A DNA stretch of 64,000 nt, taken from assembly GCA_963830165.1 (NCBI GenBank), contig CAWHKZ010000008.1, forward strand, positions 372,001 to 436,000, read 5' to 3'. Within the stretch, counting starts at the first letter, position 1; each line of letters begins with the position of its first letter. Source of the stretch: Bog-756 sp963830165 (GTDB taxonomy: Bacteria; Actinomycetota; Acidimicrobiia; Acidimicrobiales; RAAP-2). The position numbers were made by a program, and so were the translations under genes. The notes beneath the pieces are model-generated. The model saw only the letters and a program-made list of their open reading frames with translations. It ran no database searches and was not told the origin of the DNA. Of the stretch, positions 27,145 to 34,635 are shown one piece after another.

Positions 27145-28200
27145 GTGACCCTCGATCCGGCGCACCCGCAGCGCGCCTTCGCGTCCGACAACTGGGCCGG
27201 GGTCCACCCCGAGATCCTGGAGGCCTTGGCCCGCACCAACGTCGGCCACGCCCCCGCGTACGGCGCCGATGCCGTCACCGAGGAGGCCCTGGAGCTCTTC
27301 CGGACGCACTTCGGGCCCGACACCGAGGTCTACTTCTGCTTCAACGGGACCGGCACCAATGTGGTCGGACTGCAGTCGCTGCTGCGGCCCTTCGAGGCCG
27401 TGGTGTGCGCCGAGGGCGCCCACATCAGCGTGGACGAGTGCGGTGCCCCGGAGCGCTTCCTCGGGTCCAAGCTCCTGACCGTGGCCACGGCGGACGGCAA
27501 GCTCACGTCCGAGCTCGCGGCGACGGCCGTGCAGGGCATCGGTGACGAGCACCACGTCCAGGCCCGGGTGGTCTCGGTGACCCAGAGCTCCGAGGTCGGC
27601 ACCGTGTACACCGTCGACGAGCTGTCGGCCCTGTCGGAGTGGGCGCACTCACAGGGGATGCTCGTCCACCTCGACGGCGCCCGGATCGCCAACGCCGCTG
27701 CCGGGCTCGGCGTGGACTTCGGTGCGTTCGGCCGGGCCGCCGGCGTCGACGTGGTGTCCTTCGGCGGCACCAAGAACGGTGCCCTCGGCGCCGAGGCGGT
27801 CGTCACCTTCCGCACCGAGGCGTCCACGTCGCTCCGCTTCCTCCGCAAGCAGTCGATGCAGCTCTCCTCGAAGATGCGCTTCGTCGCCGCCCAGTTCGTG
27901 GCCTTGCTCACCGACGACCTCTGGTTGCGCAGCGCGACCCACGCCAACGCCATGGCCAGCCGCCTGGGCGCCGGCGTCGCCCGGTTGCCCGGGGTCGAGC
28001 TGGCCTATCCCGTCCAGGCCAACGGGGTGTTCGCCGTCCTCCCGCCCCGCGTCACGACGGCACTCCAGGCCGACGTCCCCTTCTACGTCTGGGACGAGGC
28101 GACCGGAGTCGTCCGGTGGATGGCGTCGTTCGACACCACCGAGGCCGACGTCGACCACCTCCTGGCCCGTCTGGCCGAACACATGGAGCGGCTCTCCTGA
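27145..28200 (+). CDS. ltaE: Low-specificity L-threonine aldolase (PLP enzyme)
   Basis: A 351-residue fold-type I PLP enzyme. Visible are FASDNWAGVHPEI at the N-terminus, the glycine loop FCFNGTGTNVVGLQSLL, LVHLDGARIANAAAGL (cofactor-stacking region) and VSFGGTKNGALGAE with the Schiff-base Lys210. These are the hallmarks of the L-threonine aldolase/beta-eliminating lyase family, which cleaves L-threonine or allo-threonine to glycine and acetaldehyde. A GTG start 5 nt after the ettA stop implies cotranscription. A decamer tandem repeat begins about 30 bp after the stop codon. Confidence 0.88.
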   Translation: MTLDPAHPQRAFASDNWAGVHPEILEALARTNVGHAPAYGADAVTEEALELFRTHFGPDTEVYFCFNGTGTNVVGLQSLLRPFEAVVCAEGAHISVDECGAPERFLGSKLLTVATADGKLTSELAATAVQGIGDEHHVQARVVSVTQSSEVGTVYTVDELSALSEWAHSQGMLVHLDGARIANAAAGLGVDFGAFGRAAGVDVVSFGGTKNGALGAEAVVTFRTEASTSLRFLRKQSMQLSSKMRFVAAQFVALLTDDLWLRSATHANAMASRLGAGVARLPGVELAYPVQANGVFAVLPPRVTTALQADVPFYVWDEATGVVRWMASFDTTEADVDHLLARLAEHMERLS

Positions 28201-28230
28201 GCAAGGGCGACCGGGTATGTCTGGCTGCGT

Positions 28231-28461
28231 CGGGTTCGTCGGGGTTCGTCGGGGTTCGTCGGGGTTCGTCGGGGTTCGTCGGGGTTCGTCGGGGTTCGTC
28301 GGGGGCGTCGGGTTCGTCGGAGTTCGTCGGAGTTCGTGGGAGGCGTCGGGTTCGTCGGGGTTCGTCGGGGTTCGTCGGAGGCGTCGGGTTCGTCGGGGTT
28401 CGTCGGAGGCGGTGGGTTCGTCGGGGTTCGTCGGAGGCGTCGGGTTCGTCGGAGGCGGTGG
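28231..28461. repeat. Decamer tandem-repeat array after the aldolase gene
   Basis: Seven uninterrupted decamers of GGGGTTCGTC type (first copy cGGGTTCGTC) occupy 28231-28300. Degenerate copies with inserted GGAGGCGTCG blocks continue to about 28461. Both strands stay open through it, but the translations (GFVGVRRG / TNPDEPRR) are pure repeat with no start or ribosome site, so it is not taken as coding. It fills most of the gap between two convergent genes. Confidence 0.85.
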
Positions 28462-28524
28462 GGGCGTATCCACGCCTCGTGTAGAGCCGGTCGATCGGTC
28501 GGCAGACCGGATATCCCGGCACTG

Positions 28525-29340
28525 TCAGGACGAGGCCGGCCGCCCCGGTCCGGGAGGTCCGGCGAACGCCTGGGCCACCGACATCCAGTCCTCGGCCAGG
28601 GTGCCGGCGACCAGCAGTTCGGTGTCGGCCACATTGCGACGGTGGGTGACGGCCAGACAGAAGTCGAGCGCGGGACCGGACACGGTGGCGACGTCTGCGT
28701 CCGTCCCGGTGTCGACAGGGTCACCGAGGTGCCAGCGCCACTCGTCGCCGTCCGGCCCGGTCAGCACCAGATCGATGCGCCCCTCGGGGACGTCGCGGCC
28801 GCGGACGGCGTAGGAGAACGGTCGGGCGCGGACTCCCAGGTGGGCGATGTGCCGCAGGCGGGCGGTCGGGACTCGCTGTACACCCAGCGCGTCGCAGACG
28901 TCCTGGCCGTGCGCCCAGGTTTCCATCAACCGGGCCGACACGAAGGAGAGCGCCCCCATGGGCGGGCCGAACCAGGGGACTCTGACCGATGGCTCGGCGA
29001 CGGCGAAGGCCGCGACCATCGACCGATGGGCACTTCCCCACCAGTCGAGGAGAGCCCGTCCCCCCATGGCCCGGCCCCGGACGAGATGGACGTCCATGGG
29101 ATCGCCACCGGCGGCCAGCAGTTCGTCGACGGTGGCGGCAAAGCTCTCGGGATCGACCATGGCGAGCCGGCCGGCGTCGTCGAAGTAGGCGAGGTGGCTG
29201 ATCTGGTCGCGCACCGCCCATCCCTCGGCAGGCGTCGGCAGATCCCACTCGGGCGCACGGTCGGCGAACCCGTCCACGACGGAGCGGAGGTCGTCGTACT
29301 CGGCGTCCAGGTCGACAAGGAGATCGGCGAGAGTGGTCAT
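28525..29340 (-). CDS. TIGR03084-family DinB/maleylpyruvate-isomerase-like metal-binding protein
   Basis: A 271-residue protein with the mycothiol-dependent maleylpyruvate isomerase/DinB fold. It starts MTTLADLLVDLDAEYDDLRS, then WAVRDQISHLAYFDDAGRLA (first metal His), RALLDWWGSAHRSMVAAFA and RLMETWAHGQDVCDALG (further metal His). Residues ~190-260 form the C-terminal domain (DGDEWRWHLG). Actinobacterial members often act on CoA- or thiol-linked intermediates, but no reaction is known for this subfamily. The minus-strand TAGCCT hexamer ends 6 nt before the ATG, with no Shine-Dalgarno, so the mRNA is probably leaderless. Confidence 0.82.
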   Translation of the reverse strand: MTTLADLLVDLDAEYDDLRSVVDGFADRAPEWDLPTPAEGWAVRDQISHLAYFDDAGRLAMVDPESFAATVDELLAAGGDPMDVHLVRGRAMGGRALLDWWGSAHRSMVAAFAVAEPSVRVPWFGPPMGALSFVSARLMETWAHGQDVCDALGVQRVPTARLRHIAHLGVRARPFSYAVRGRDVPEGRIDLVLTGPDGDEWRWHLGDPVDTGTDADVATVSGPALDFCLAVTHRRNVADTELLVAGTLAEDWMSVAQAFAGPPGPGRPASS

Positions 29341-29447
29341 GGTGTGAGGCTAGGGCATCGGCTCGGACCCGGTCCCGCCCGGGGATCGCCGGGACCGCGG
29401 CGAGGCCCACGCGTTCGACCGCGGACCCGAGCAGAGCCACGGTGCCC

Positions 29448-29744
29448 TCAACCGTCCGTCTCCAGCCACGCCCGCTCGCAGGAGATGACCTCGATCTCGG
29501 GGGTGGCCCACACGAATCGCTCCACCGCGTCGAGGACCGACTCGACCATTCCCGGGGTGCCGGACACGGCGGCGAAGCCGAGCTCGCTCCGTTGCCACTG
29601 ATCCTGGAGACCCACTTCTGCAGCCGCCACCTCGAACCGGGAACGGGCCCCGTCGACGAGGTGCCGCACGACGGCCCGCTTCTCCTTGAGGGAGTGACTG
29701 GCGGGGATGCGCAGATCGACGACGAGGGTGCAGGCATGGACCAT
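29448..29744 (-). CDS. DUF503 (YlxP-like) small protein
   Basis: A 98-residue protein matching DUF503: MVHACTLVVDLRIPASHSLK, EKRAVVRHLVDGARSRF, then VAAAEVGLQDQWQRSELGF, AVSGTPGMVESVLDAVERFV and EIEVISCERAW. DUF503 proteins are small alpha/beta proteins often found near ribosome-maturation or translation genes; the function is not established. ATG 29744 is taken as the start because the motif begins there; a GTG three codons upstream is also possible. It lies 108 nt upstream of the TIGR03084 gene on the same strand. Confidence 0.85.
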   Translation of the reverse strand: MVHACTLVVDLRIPASHSLKEKRAVVRHLVDGARSRFEVAAAEVGLQDQWQRSELGFAAVSGTPGMVESVLDAVERFVWATPEIEVISCERAWLETDG

Positions 29745-29821
29745 GCCCACCACACTGCCCCACCGGCGTGACAGGTACTACCCGGAGCCGACCGGGTTGC
29801 GTTTCCCGGGCCGGGCGCGAC

Positions 29822-29858
29822 GGAGCCCGTCACGCCCACGTAAGGCGTGACGGGCTCC
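29822..29858 (-). terminator. Strong hairpin terminator of the DUF5666 gene
   Basis: A perfect 15-bp stem, GGAGCCCGTCACGCC (29822-29836) and its complement (29844-29858), with a 7-nt loop lies about 90 nt beyond the stop of the minus-strand gene at 29947. There is no T-run, as is common in G+C-rich actinobacteria. Confidence 0.75.
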
Positions 29859-29946
29859 ATCTGAGTCCGGGACGTCCAGCCGGACCGACGGGGGTGGGGG
29901 GCGTCGGTCAGGGGTCTGCCCCGGGGATCGTGCGCCGATGGGTGGG

Positions 29947-30870
29947 TCAGGCAGCTACACCCGCTGCCGTCGGCACGGTCGACGAACTGCTCGGCCCCGG
30001 GGGCCGGCCCGTCGGACTCCGACCGGTCGCGGCGCCGGGGCCAGGGCCTCCGGAGTTCGGTGAGCCGATGCCCACCCTGGTGGCGGTCACCGTGCCCGAG
30101 CTCTCGGAACCGAAGACGACCACCTGGGTGCCGTCGGCCACATCGCCGAGGGAGGCGGACGACTTACCGAACTCGAGATACGTGGTCGACGAACTGACAT
30201 CGACCGTCACCTCGGCGCCGTCCTTCGTGGTCAACGTGAAGGAGTTCGTGCCGACCGAGGCGACGGTGCCGGCGGCCACCGGCGGTGTGCCACCTGCGCC
30301 ATTGGAGGCACCTGGTCCGCCGGGCGGGCCGCCCGGGCCGCCGGGCGGGCCGATGACCACCTTGGAGGCCGCCACGGTCCCCGAGGCTTCGGTGCCGACG
30401 ACGGCCGCGAATTCGCCGACCGTCACGTCCGCGAGCGTGGGCGACGTCACGCCCTGGTCCTGGTAGGTCGTCGAGGCGTCGACGTCGACCGTGACGGTAC
30501 CGCCCTTCGTGGTCAACGTGAAGGAGTCCGTGCCGACCGAGGCGACGGCGCCTGCAGCCGCCGGAGGTGTGCCACCGGGGTCACCGGGGCTTCCGGGGTC
30601 ACCGGGGCTTCCGGGGTCACCGGGGCTTCCGGGGTCACCGGGGCTTCCGGGGGAGCCGGGGCTTCCGGGGGAGCCGCCGTGCTGGCCGGCTGTGCTCTCC
30701 GACCCGGAGGGGGCGGCGGCTCCGGCCACCGAACCCCCGGCCACGGCCAGTCCGAGCGCCGCCACGGCCGCCGCGGTCACGTACACCCCACGTCGGCGCT
30801 TCCGGATGATGGCGAATGGGTCCTTTGAGGCCGACCCGACGATCACTTCTTCGTGCTCCGTGCTGCTCAT
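29947..30870 (-). CDS. Exported or membrane-anchored protein with collagen-like repeat and two DUF5666-like domains
   Basis: A 307-residue protein. A cytoplasmic start (KDPFAIIRKRRRGVYVTAAA) leads into a membrane or signal segment (VYVTAAAVAALGLAVAGGSV). After it come a collagen-like run of GSPGSPG/GDPGSPGDP units (about residues 66-98) and two homologous beta domains (AGAVASVGTDSFTLTTKGGT; AGTVASVGTNSFTLTTKDGA), each followed by a Val/Thr-rich strand set. These resemble DUF5666 units. A low-complexity Gly/Pro/Ser tail ends the chain. AGAGGAG 5-6 nt before the ATG fixes the start. Probably a surface protein with a flexible spacer; no enzymatic feature is seen. Confidence 0.7.
   Translation of the reverse strand: MSSTEHEEVIVGSASKDPFAIIRKRRRGVYVTAAAVAALGLAVAGGSVAGAAAPSGSESTAGQHGGSPGSPGSPGSPGDPGSPGDPGSPGDPGSPGDPGGTPPAAAGAVASVGTDSFTLTTKGGTVTVDVDASTTYQDQGVTSPTLADVTVGEFAAVVGTEASGTVAASKVVIGPPGGPGGPPGGPGASNGAGGTPPVAAGTVASVGTNSFTLTTKDGAEVTVDVSSSTTYLEFGKSSASLGDVADGTQVVVFGSESSGTVTATRVGIGSPNSGGPGPGAATGRSPTGRPPGPSSSSTVPTAAGVAA
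30577..30675. repeat. 18-bp coding tandem repeat (collagen-like GSPGDP)
   Basis: About five tandem copies of an 18-bp unit, GGTCACCGGGGCTTCCGG on the plus strand, encode GSPGDP hexapeptides on the minus strand; the flanking copy is altered to GSPGSP. Near identity suggests recent expansion. Confidence 0.85.
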
Positions 30871-30953
30871 GGTTGCTCCTCTGTTGGTGGAGGGTGCTTC
30901 CTGGACGACATCACCTTCCCGTCATCGGCTGTGACCACGCTGGGTCCCGGGGC

Positions 30954-30989
30954 AACGGATCCTTGGAATCCACCACCCCGCAATCCGTT
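30954..30989. promoter_or_regulatory. Inverted repeat in the divergent DUF5666 / HNH promoter
   Basis: AACGGAT (30954-30960) and ATCCGTT (30983-30989) are perfect 7-bp arms 22 nt apart, centred in the 143-bp gap between divergent genes. The right arm overlaps a possible plus-strand -10 (TTACAC). An operator or a hairpin are both possible. Confidence 0.3.
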
Positions 30990-31013
30990 ACACCCCCCTG
31001 GAAGAATCGGAAC

Positions 31014-32558
31014 ATGACGCCGACCATGGCCCGCAACGCACCGACCTCCCCGTCGCTCGCCACGTTCGTCGCGCTCTCCGATGCCCTTCCCGACAGCCCG
31101 ACTCCCACACCGGTCGGCTCCTGCGGGACCTCCATCGATGTCCGGGGTGAGCCATTCGGTCCGCCAGTCCGCCAGGCCTCCGAACTCCTCGCCGGTGTCG
31201 TCGCCCGCCTCGACCCGGGCCGGCTGACCGGGGCCGACGCCGCACGGCTCTACGAACTCTTCGCCGGAATCGAGCGGCTGTCGACGGCGGGTCGGATGCT
31301 CCTGGCGCCCCGGATCGACGAGTCGGGTGTGTGGCGCGACACCGGGCACCGGACGCCCGCGGTCATGCTCGCCGAACTCGAGGGCGTCCCGACGGGCCAG
31401 GCCCGGAACACGCTCGAGGTCGGGCAGCGCCTGGCCCAACTCCCCGGCACCGAAGAGGCGCTCCGGTCCGGCGTCCTCTCTGGCCCGAAGGTGACCGAGC
31501 TGTCCGGGGCCGCGCTGCTCGATCCCGGCAATGAGCAGGAGCTCCTGCGGGGCGCGGGCGAGCAGCCCCTCCACCAGGTCCGCGAGCGGTGCCAGCGCTC
31601 TCGGGCCTCGTCGGCTCGGAACGACCCGGTCGCTGCGGTGCGTCGCATCCACGCCGCCCGGCACTTCATATCGTGGACCGACGCGGAGGGGGCCTTCTGC
31701 TTCCAAGGCCGCGACACGGCCGACCGCGGTGCCCGCATTCTCCAGCAGATGGACTTCACCGCGTCCCGACTGAAGCGGAACGAGGACTCCGTCCAGCGAG
31801 GTGCCACCGGTCCCGAGGCCTCTCCGACAACCGAGCGGAACCGACGGGCCGATGCGTTCTTCCTACTCATGACAGGTAGGGACACGGTCGGCGGCCTGGT
31901 CGGTCGGACCATCGACGGTTCAACCGACGATGGAGATCCCGGGCCACCGGCCGAACAGATCGCCGAGCAGCTGCACCTCGCCACCGGCACCACCTCGACC
32001 GCGACCGCGACGGACCGGAGTGCGGATGCGGGTTCAGGTGTGCAGCCGCGCTCACCCGATGTCATCGAGCGACCCCCCAACTGCTCGGTGATGGTCCGGG
32101 TCGACCTCGACGCATTGCTCCGTGGCCATGCCCTGCCGGGGGAAGTATGCGAGATCGACAACCAGGGGCCGATTCCCGTGGCGATGGCCCGGGACCTGGC
32201 CGACGACTCGTTCCTGAGGCTCGTCTTCCACCGCGCGGGCGACATCCGGGCCGTCTCCCACTTCGGTCGCACGATCAACCGCACCCTTCGCACGGCACTG
32301 GCCTACCGGGACAGGTGCTGTGTGGTGCCGGGCTGCGGCGTGTTCTACGGCCTGGAGATCGACCATATCGAGTCGTTCGCCGCGGGCGGACCTACCCGGT
32401 TGGAGAACCTGGCGCTGCTCTGCCACCACCACCACTTCCTCAAGACCTACGAGGGATGGACGCTGAGCAGGGTCGGCACGGCGGACGACGGATCACCCAC
32501 CTGGGCATTCGATCCGCTGCCCCCGTTTGGCGAGGAGCCCGATCCACCGGGCGGCTAA
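31014..32558 (+). CDS. DUF222 / HNH endonuclease-domain protein (13E12-like)
   Basis: A 514-residue protein. The N-terminal DUF222 region spans ~50-330 (FAGIERLSTAGRMLLAPRID; TGHRTPAVMLAELEGVPTGQ). A C-terminal HNH module has CVVPGCGVFYGLEIDHIESF and RLENLALLCHHHHFLKTYEG, giving a zinc-type CxxxxC and the His/Asn residues of the nuclease core. DUF222-HNH proteins (mycobacterial REP13E12 relatives) are dispersed in actinobacterial genomes and their biological role is unknown. The ATG at 31014 with GGAAGAATCGG upstream is preferred over in-frame positions from 30816, which would overlap the opposing promoter. An intergenic inverted repeat lies in front. Confidence 0.83.
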   Translation: MTPTMARNAPTSPSLATFVALSDALPDSPTPTPVGSCGTSIDVRGEPFGPPVRQASELLAGVVARLDPGRLTGADAARLYELFAGIERLSTAGRMLLAPRIDESGVWRDTGHRTPAVMLAELEGVPTGQARNTLEVGQRLAQLPGTEEALRSGVLSGPKVTELSGAALLDPGNEQELLRGAGEQPLHQVRERCQRSRASSARNDPVAAVRRIHAARHFISWTDAEGAFCFQGRDTADRGARILQQMDFTASRLKRNEDSVQRGATGPEASPTTERNRRADAFFLLMTGRDTVGGLVGRTIDGSTDDGDPGPPAEQIAEQLHLATGTTSTATATDRSADAGSGVQPRSPDVIERPPNCSVMVRVDLDALLRGHALPGEVCEIDNQGPIPVAMARDLADDSFLRLVFHRAGDIRAVSHFGRTINRTLRTALAYRDRCCVVPGCGVFYGLEIDHIESFAAGGPTRLENLALLCHHHHFLKTYEGWTLSRVGTADDGSPTWAFDPLPPFGEEPDPPGG

Positions 32559-32907
32559 CACTCGGGTCGGCCACATCGGGTGGACCTCACCCGGAATATG
32601 ACCGCATGGTGACGGGCTCCGCGACGGCGGTGGCCGTTTCGCGACCGCTACCAATCGGATCCTCCCTCGCCTCCGTGGCAATCACCTTCTCACCCCCGAC
32701 TTCCGGTTGAACGCACCGACACCGACCCGGTTGGACGTCCGCTCCCTCCGCCGAGCGAGGACCGCTGCCAGCACCGGGGTCCACCGGGGTACCGATCTGA
32801 CGACCCCGGGCAGGGCTCGGATGGGCCGCAGCACGGAACGGGACCTTGCCGTTCGCCGTCGCGCCCGTGGGCTACGTTGAGCCCGATGACGATCGGGGAG
32901 CCACGCG
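32559..32907. other. 349-bp intergenic region
   Basis: No gene is supported. Near the right end, GGGCT and AGCCC arms (32870-32885) flank a TACGTT that could serve as a -10 about 30 nt before the TTG start of the next gene. The rest is featureless and contains only short spurious frames. Confidence 0.4.
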
Positions 32908-33579
32908 TTGCGATCCGCCATCGGTGACATCCTTCCGTTCGCCGTGATCGTGATGGTCTCGCCGATCAACGTCGTCGCGGCGATCCTCCTCCTCTTCAGC
33001 AAGCGGGCGCTGCTGAACGCCACCAGCTACCTCGTGGGGTTCCTGACGGGTGTCGCCGTCGTCGTCGGGGTCCTCACCGTTGTGGCCAACGTGGTCGGAC
33101 TGTCGTCCGACTCGGACAGATCGAGAGGTGCCTCCGCCCTGCTCGTCGCCCTCGGCGTCGTCCTGGTGGTCGCCGCCGTGCGGAAATTCCGCTCCCGCCC
33201 CGGGCCGGACGATGATCCGGCCCTACCGAAGTGGATGGACGGGATCGCCGGGTTCAACGCGGGTCGCTCCCTCGGGATCGGCGCGGCCATCGGAGCGGGC
33301 AATCCCAAGAACATCGCCGTCGGCGTGGGAGCGGCCGTGTCCCTGTCGTCCACCGGGCTGTCCGCTTCGGACCAGGTCGTGGCCGTCGTGGTCTACGTGG
33401 TGCTGGCCTCGCTCGGTGTCGCCGCGCCGATCGTCGCCGTACTCGTGCTCGGCGACCGCGCACCCACCGTCCTCGACGGCTGGAACGCGTGGCTGACCAG
33501 GAACAGCACGGCGATGATGGCGGTGATCTTCCTGTTCCTCGGCGTCCTGCTGATCGGGAAGAACCTCAGCGGTGTCTAG
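32908..33579 (+). CDS. GAP/Sap-family membrane protein (LysE-like)
   Basis: A 223-residue protein with six hydrophobic segments: VIVMVSPINVVAAILLLFS, YLVGFLTGVAVVVGVLTVVA, ASALLVALGVVLVVAAV, then VVAVVVYVVLASLGVAAPIV and MMAVIFLFLGVLLIGKNLSG. A central cytoplasmic-type motif is LPKWMDGIAGFNAGRSLGIG. This is the pattern of the actinobacterial GAP or Sap (sulfolipid-addressing) family, related to LysE-like exporters and linked to lipid transport to the envelope. The TTG at 32908 has GGGGAG 8 nt upstream; the ATG at 32886 is out of frame. Substrate unknown. Confidence 0.78.
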   Translation: MRSAIGDILPFAVIVMVSPINVVAAILLLFSKRALLNATSYLVGFLTGVAVVVGVLTVVANVVGLSSDSDRSRGASALLVALGVVLVVAAVRKFRSRPGPDDDPALPKWMDGIAGFNAGRSLGIGAAIGAGNPKNIAVGVGAAVSLSSTGLSASDQVVAVVVYVVLASLGVAAPIVAVLVLGDRAPTVLDGWNAWLTRNSTAMMAVIFLFLGVLLIGKNLSGV

Positions 33580-33645
33580 CGGGGCGGACCGGCCGCGCCG
33601 GGCTCGACCGTCGCCCCTGACGGGGCAGGACCCACTGGCCCCGGA

Positions 33646-34248
33646 TCAGCCGTCGACCGCCCCTTCGATCAGTGCCGCGACGTCGGCCCACCCGAAGCCC
33701 ACCGACTCCGCCAGGATCCGCCTCGTCGCGACCTCGACCAGCACGAGGAACGGGTAGCCCGTCACCCGGTAGTCCACCCAGGCCCGATCGGACAGCACGA
33801 CCGGCGCCTCGATGCCGGTGGCCAGTTCGGCGACCTCGACCCTCGGTACCCGTCCGGAACCCTTGGTGATGACGACCGTGGCGACCCCGGCCGGCGGCCG
33901 GTCCCGCACCCCCGACCAGAACAGGTCGCAGCCGTCGCAGTGGGTGGAGAGGAAGACCAGGAGCACGGGCCGCTGCGCGGCGCCGATGTCAACCCGGACC
34001 GGTGAGCCGTCCGGTCGGATCCCGCTGATGTCGGCGGCAGTCCACGCGACGGGTGCGTCGCCGATTCCCGACGGGACCGGACGCAGGCCGGCCACGAACT
34101 CCGGGTCGTCGAGCGGATTGGCGGAGGCGGTCAGCGGTGGCGCCGCCGGGGCAGAGCCGGCATCGCCGATCGGTACCCCGCCGGGCTCGTCAACCGGTGA
34201 TCCGCCGCCGCCCACCGCATCGGCGGGCGGCCGACGGCGCAGTCGCAC
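33646..34248 (-). CDS. Thioredoxin-fold protein with CxxC motif
   Basis: A protein of about 200 residues. The C-terminal ~130 residues have a thioredoxin-like fold: RPVLLVFLSTHCDGCDLFWS carries the CDGC pair, followed by ATVVITKGSGRV, APVVLSDRAWVDYRVTGYPF (the cis-Pro region, GYPFLVLVE) and a final helix ADVAALIEGAVDG. The N-terminal half is Gly/Pro/Ala-rich and probably unstructured. No signal peptide is visible. The GTG at 34248 is a compromise start and overlaps the zinc-ribbon frame by about 115 nt unless that gene ends earlier. Likely a dithiol redox or peroxiredoxin-like protein; partner unknown. Confidence 0.7.
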   Translation of the reverse strand: MRLRRRPPADAVGGGGSPVDEPGGVPIGDAGSAPAAPPLTASANPLDDPEFVAGLRPVPSGIGDAPVAWTAADISGIRPDGSPVRVDIGAAQRPVLLVFLSTHCDGCDLFWSGVRDRPPAGVATVVITKGSGRVPRVEVAELATGIEAPVVLSDRAWVDYRVTGYPFLVLVEVATRRILAESVGFGWADVAALIEGAVDG

Positions 34249-34562
34249 GGTCCGCCGCGGGTCAGGCCAGGTCCGCGGCGTCGGACAGGGCGGGCGCGGT
34301 CGGGCTCGAGCACCTCGATGCCCTTGCCGTTCCCGCACCAGCGGCAGGTGACCTCCTCGACGTCCTCGTCGAGCACCTCGACCTCCTCGATCGTCAGCTC
34401 GCCGCCGACCGAGTAGTGATGGAATGCCCTCGTCCTGCGGGTGGACACGACGTCGAAGCGGGTCAGATTGCCACACGCCGCACAGCGGTAGCGGACGACG
34501 TGACCGGCCTCGGGGCCGGTGGCGTCTGCAGCGGGGGCGGCGGCTTCTGAGTCGGTGGTCAC
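34131..34562 (-). CDS. Small double zinc-ribbon protein
   Basis: The conserved part (first ~75 residues) reads VVRYRCAACGNLTRFDVVST, then FHHYSVGGELTIEEVEVLD and VTCRWCGNGKGIEVLEPD. The two CxxC pairs (CAAC and CRWC) form a zinc ribbon. The ~65-residue tail reads poorly (Arg/Pro-rich). A second frame starting near 34290 would end the protein as ALSDAADLA at a TGA at 34262, which would remove the overlap with the thioredoxin gene, so the tail may reflect a one-base error. The GTG start at 34562 has GAGGG unusually close. Function unknown; it could bind nucleic acid or metal. The thioredoxin-like gene follows, and the pair is divergent from the repair gene. Confidence 0.65.
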   Translation of the reverse strand: MTTDSEAAAPAADATGPEAGHVVRYRCAACGNLTRFDVVSTRRTRAFHHYSVGGELTIEEVEVLDEDVEEVTCRWCGNGKGIEVLEPDRARPVRRRGPGLTRGGPCDCAVGRPPMRWAAADHRLTSPAGYRSAMPALPRRRHR

Positions 34563-34608
34563 GCCCTCAACGGTAGCCGCGCCGGACGATGCCTCCGTCT
34601 TCCGTAAC

Positions 34609-34622
34609 CGAACACCTGTTCG
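34609..34622. promoter_or_regulatory. LexA/SOS box
   Basis: CGAACACCTGTTCG matches the actinobacterial LexA motif CGAAC-N4-GTTCG exactly in both half-sites. It lies immediately upstream of a TAGAGT -10 (34624-34629) of a DNA-repair-type gene, where LexA would block RNA polymerase. Confidence 0.75.
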
Positions 34623-34623
34623 C

Positions 34624-34629
34624 TAGAGT
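34624..34629 (+). promoter_or_regulatory. -10 element TAGAGT giving a leaderless transcript
   Basis: TAGAGT ends 6 nt before the ATG at 34636, so transcription should begin at or next to the start codon. No Shine-Dalgarno is present. This agrees with a leaderless, LexA-controlled mRNA. Confidence 0.55.
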
Positions 34630-34635
34630 CTTCCC

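Noticed and set aside
28231..28461. Possible CRISPR array at the decamer repeats
   Set aside because: The repeats are contiguous 10-mers with no unique spacers and no cas genes are near.
28052..28522. A repeat-encoded peptide (TNPDEPRRT) from the decamer array
   Set aside because: It is generated entirely by tandem repeats, partly antisense to the aldolase, and has no ribosome site.
33579..33646. Candidate terminator between the GAP-family and thioredoxin genes
   Set aside because: Only a five-base stem (GCCCC/GGGGC) is visible; too weak to report as a feature.
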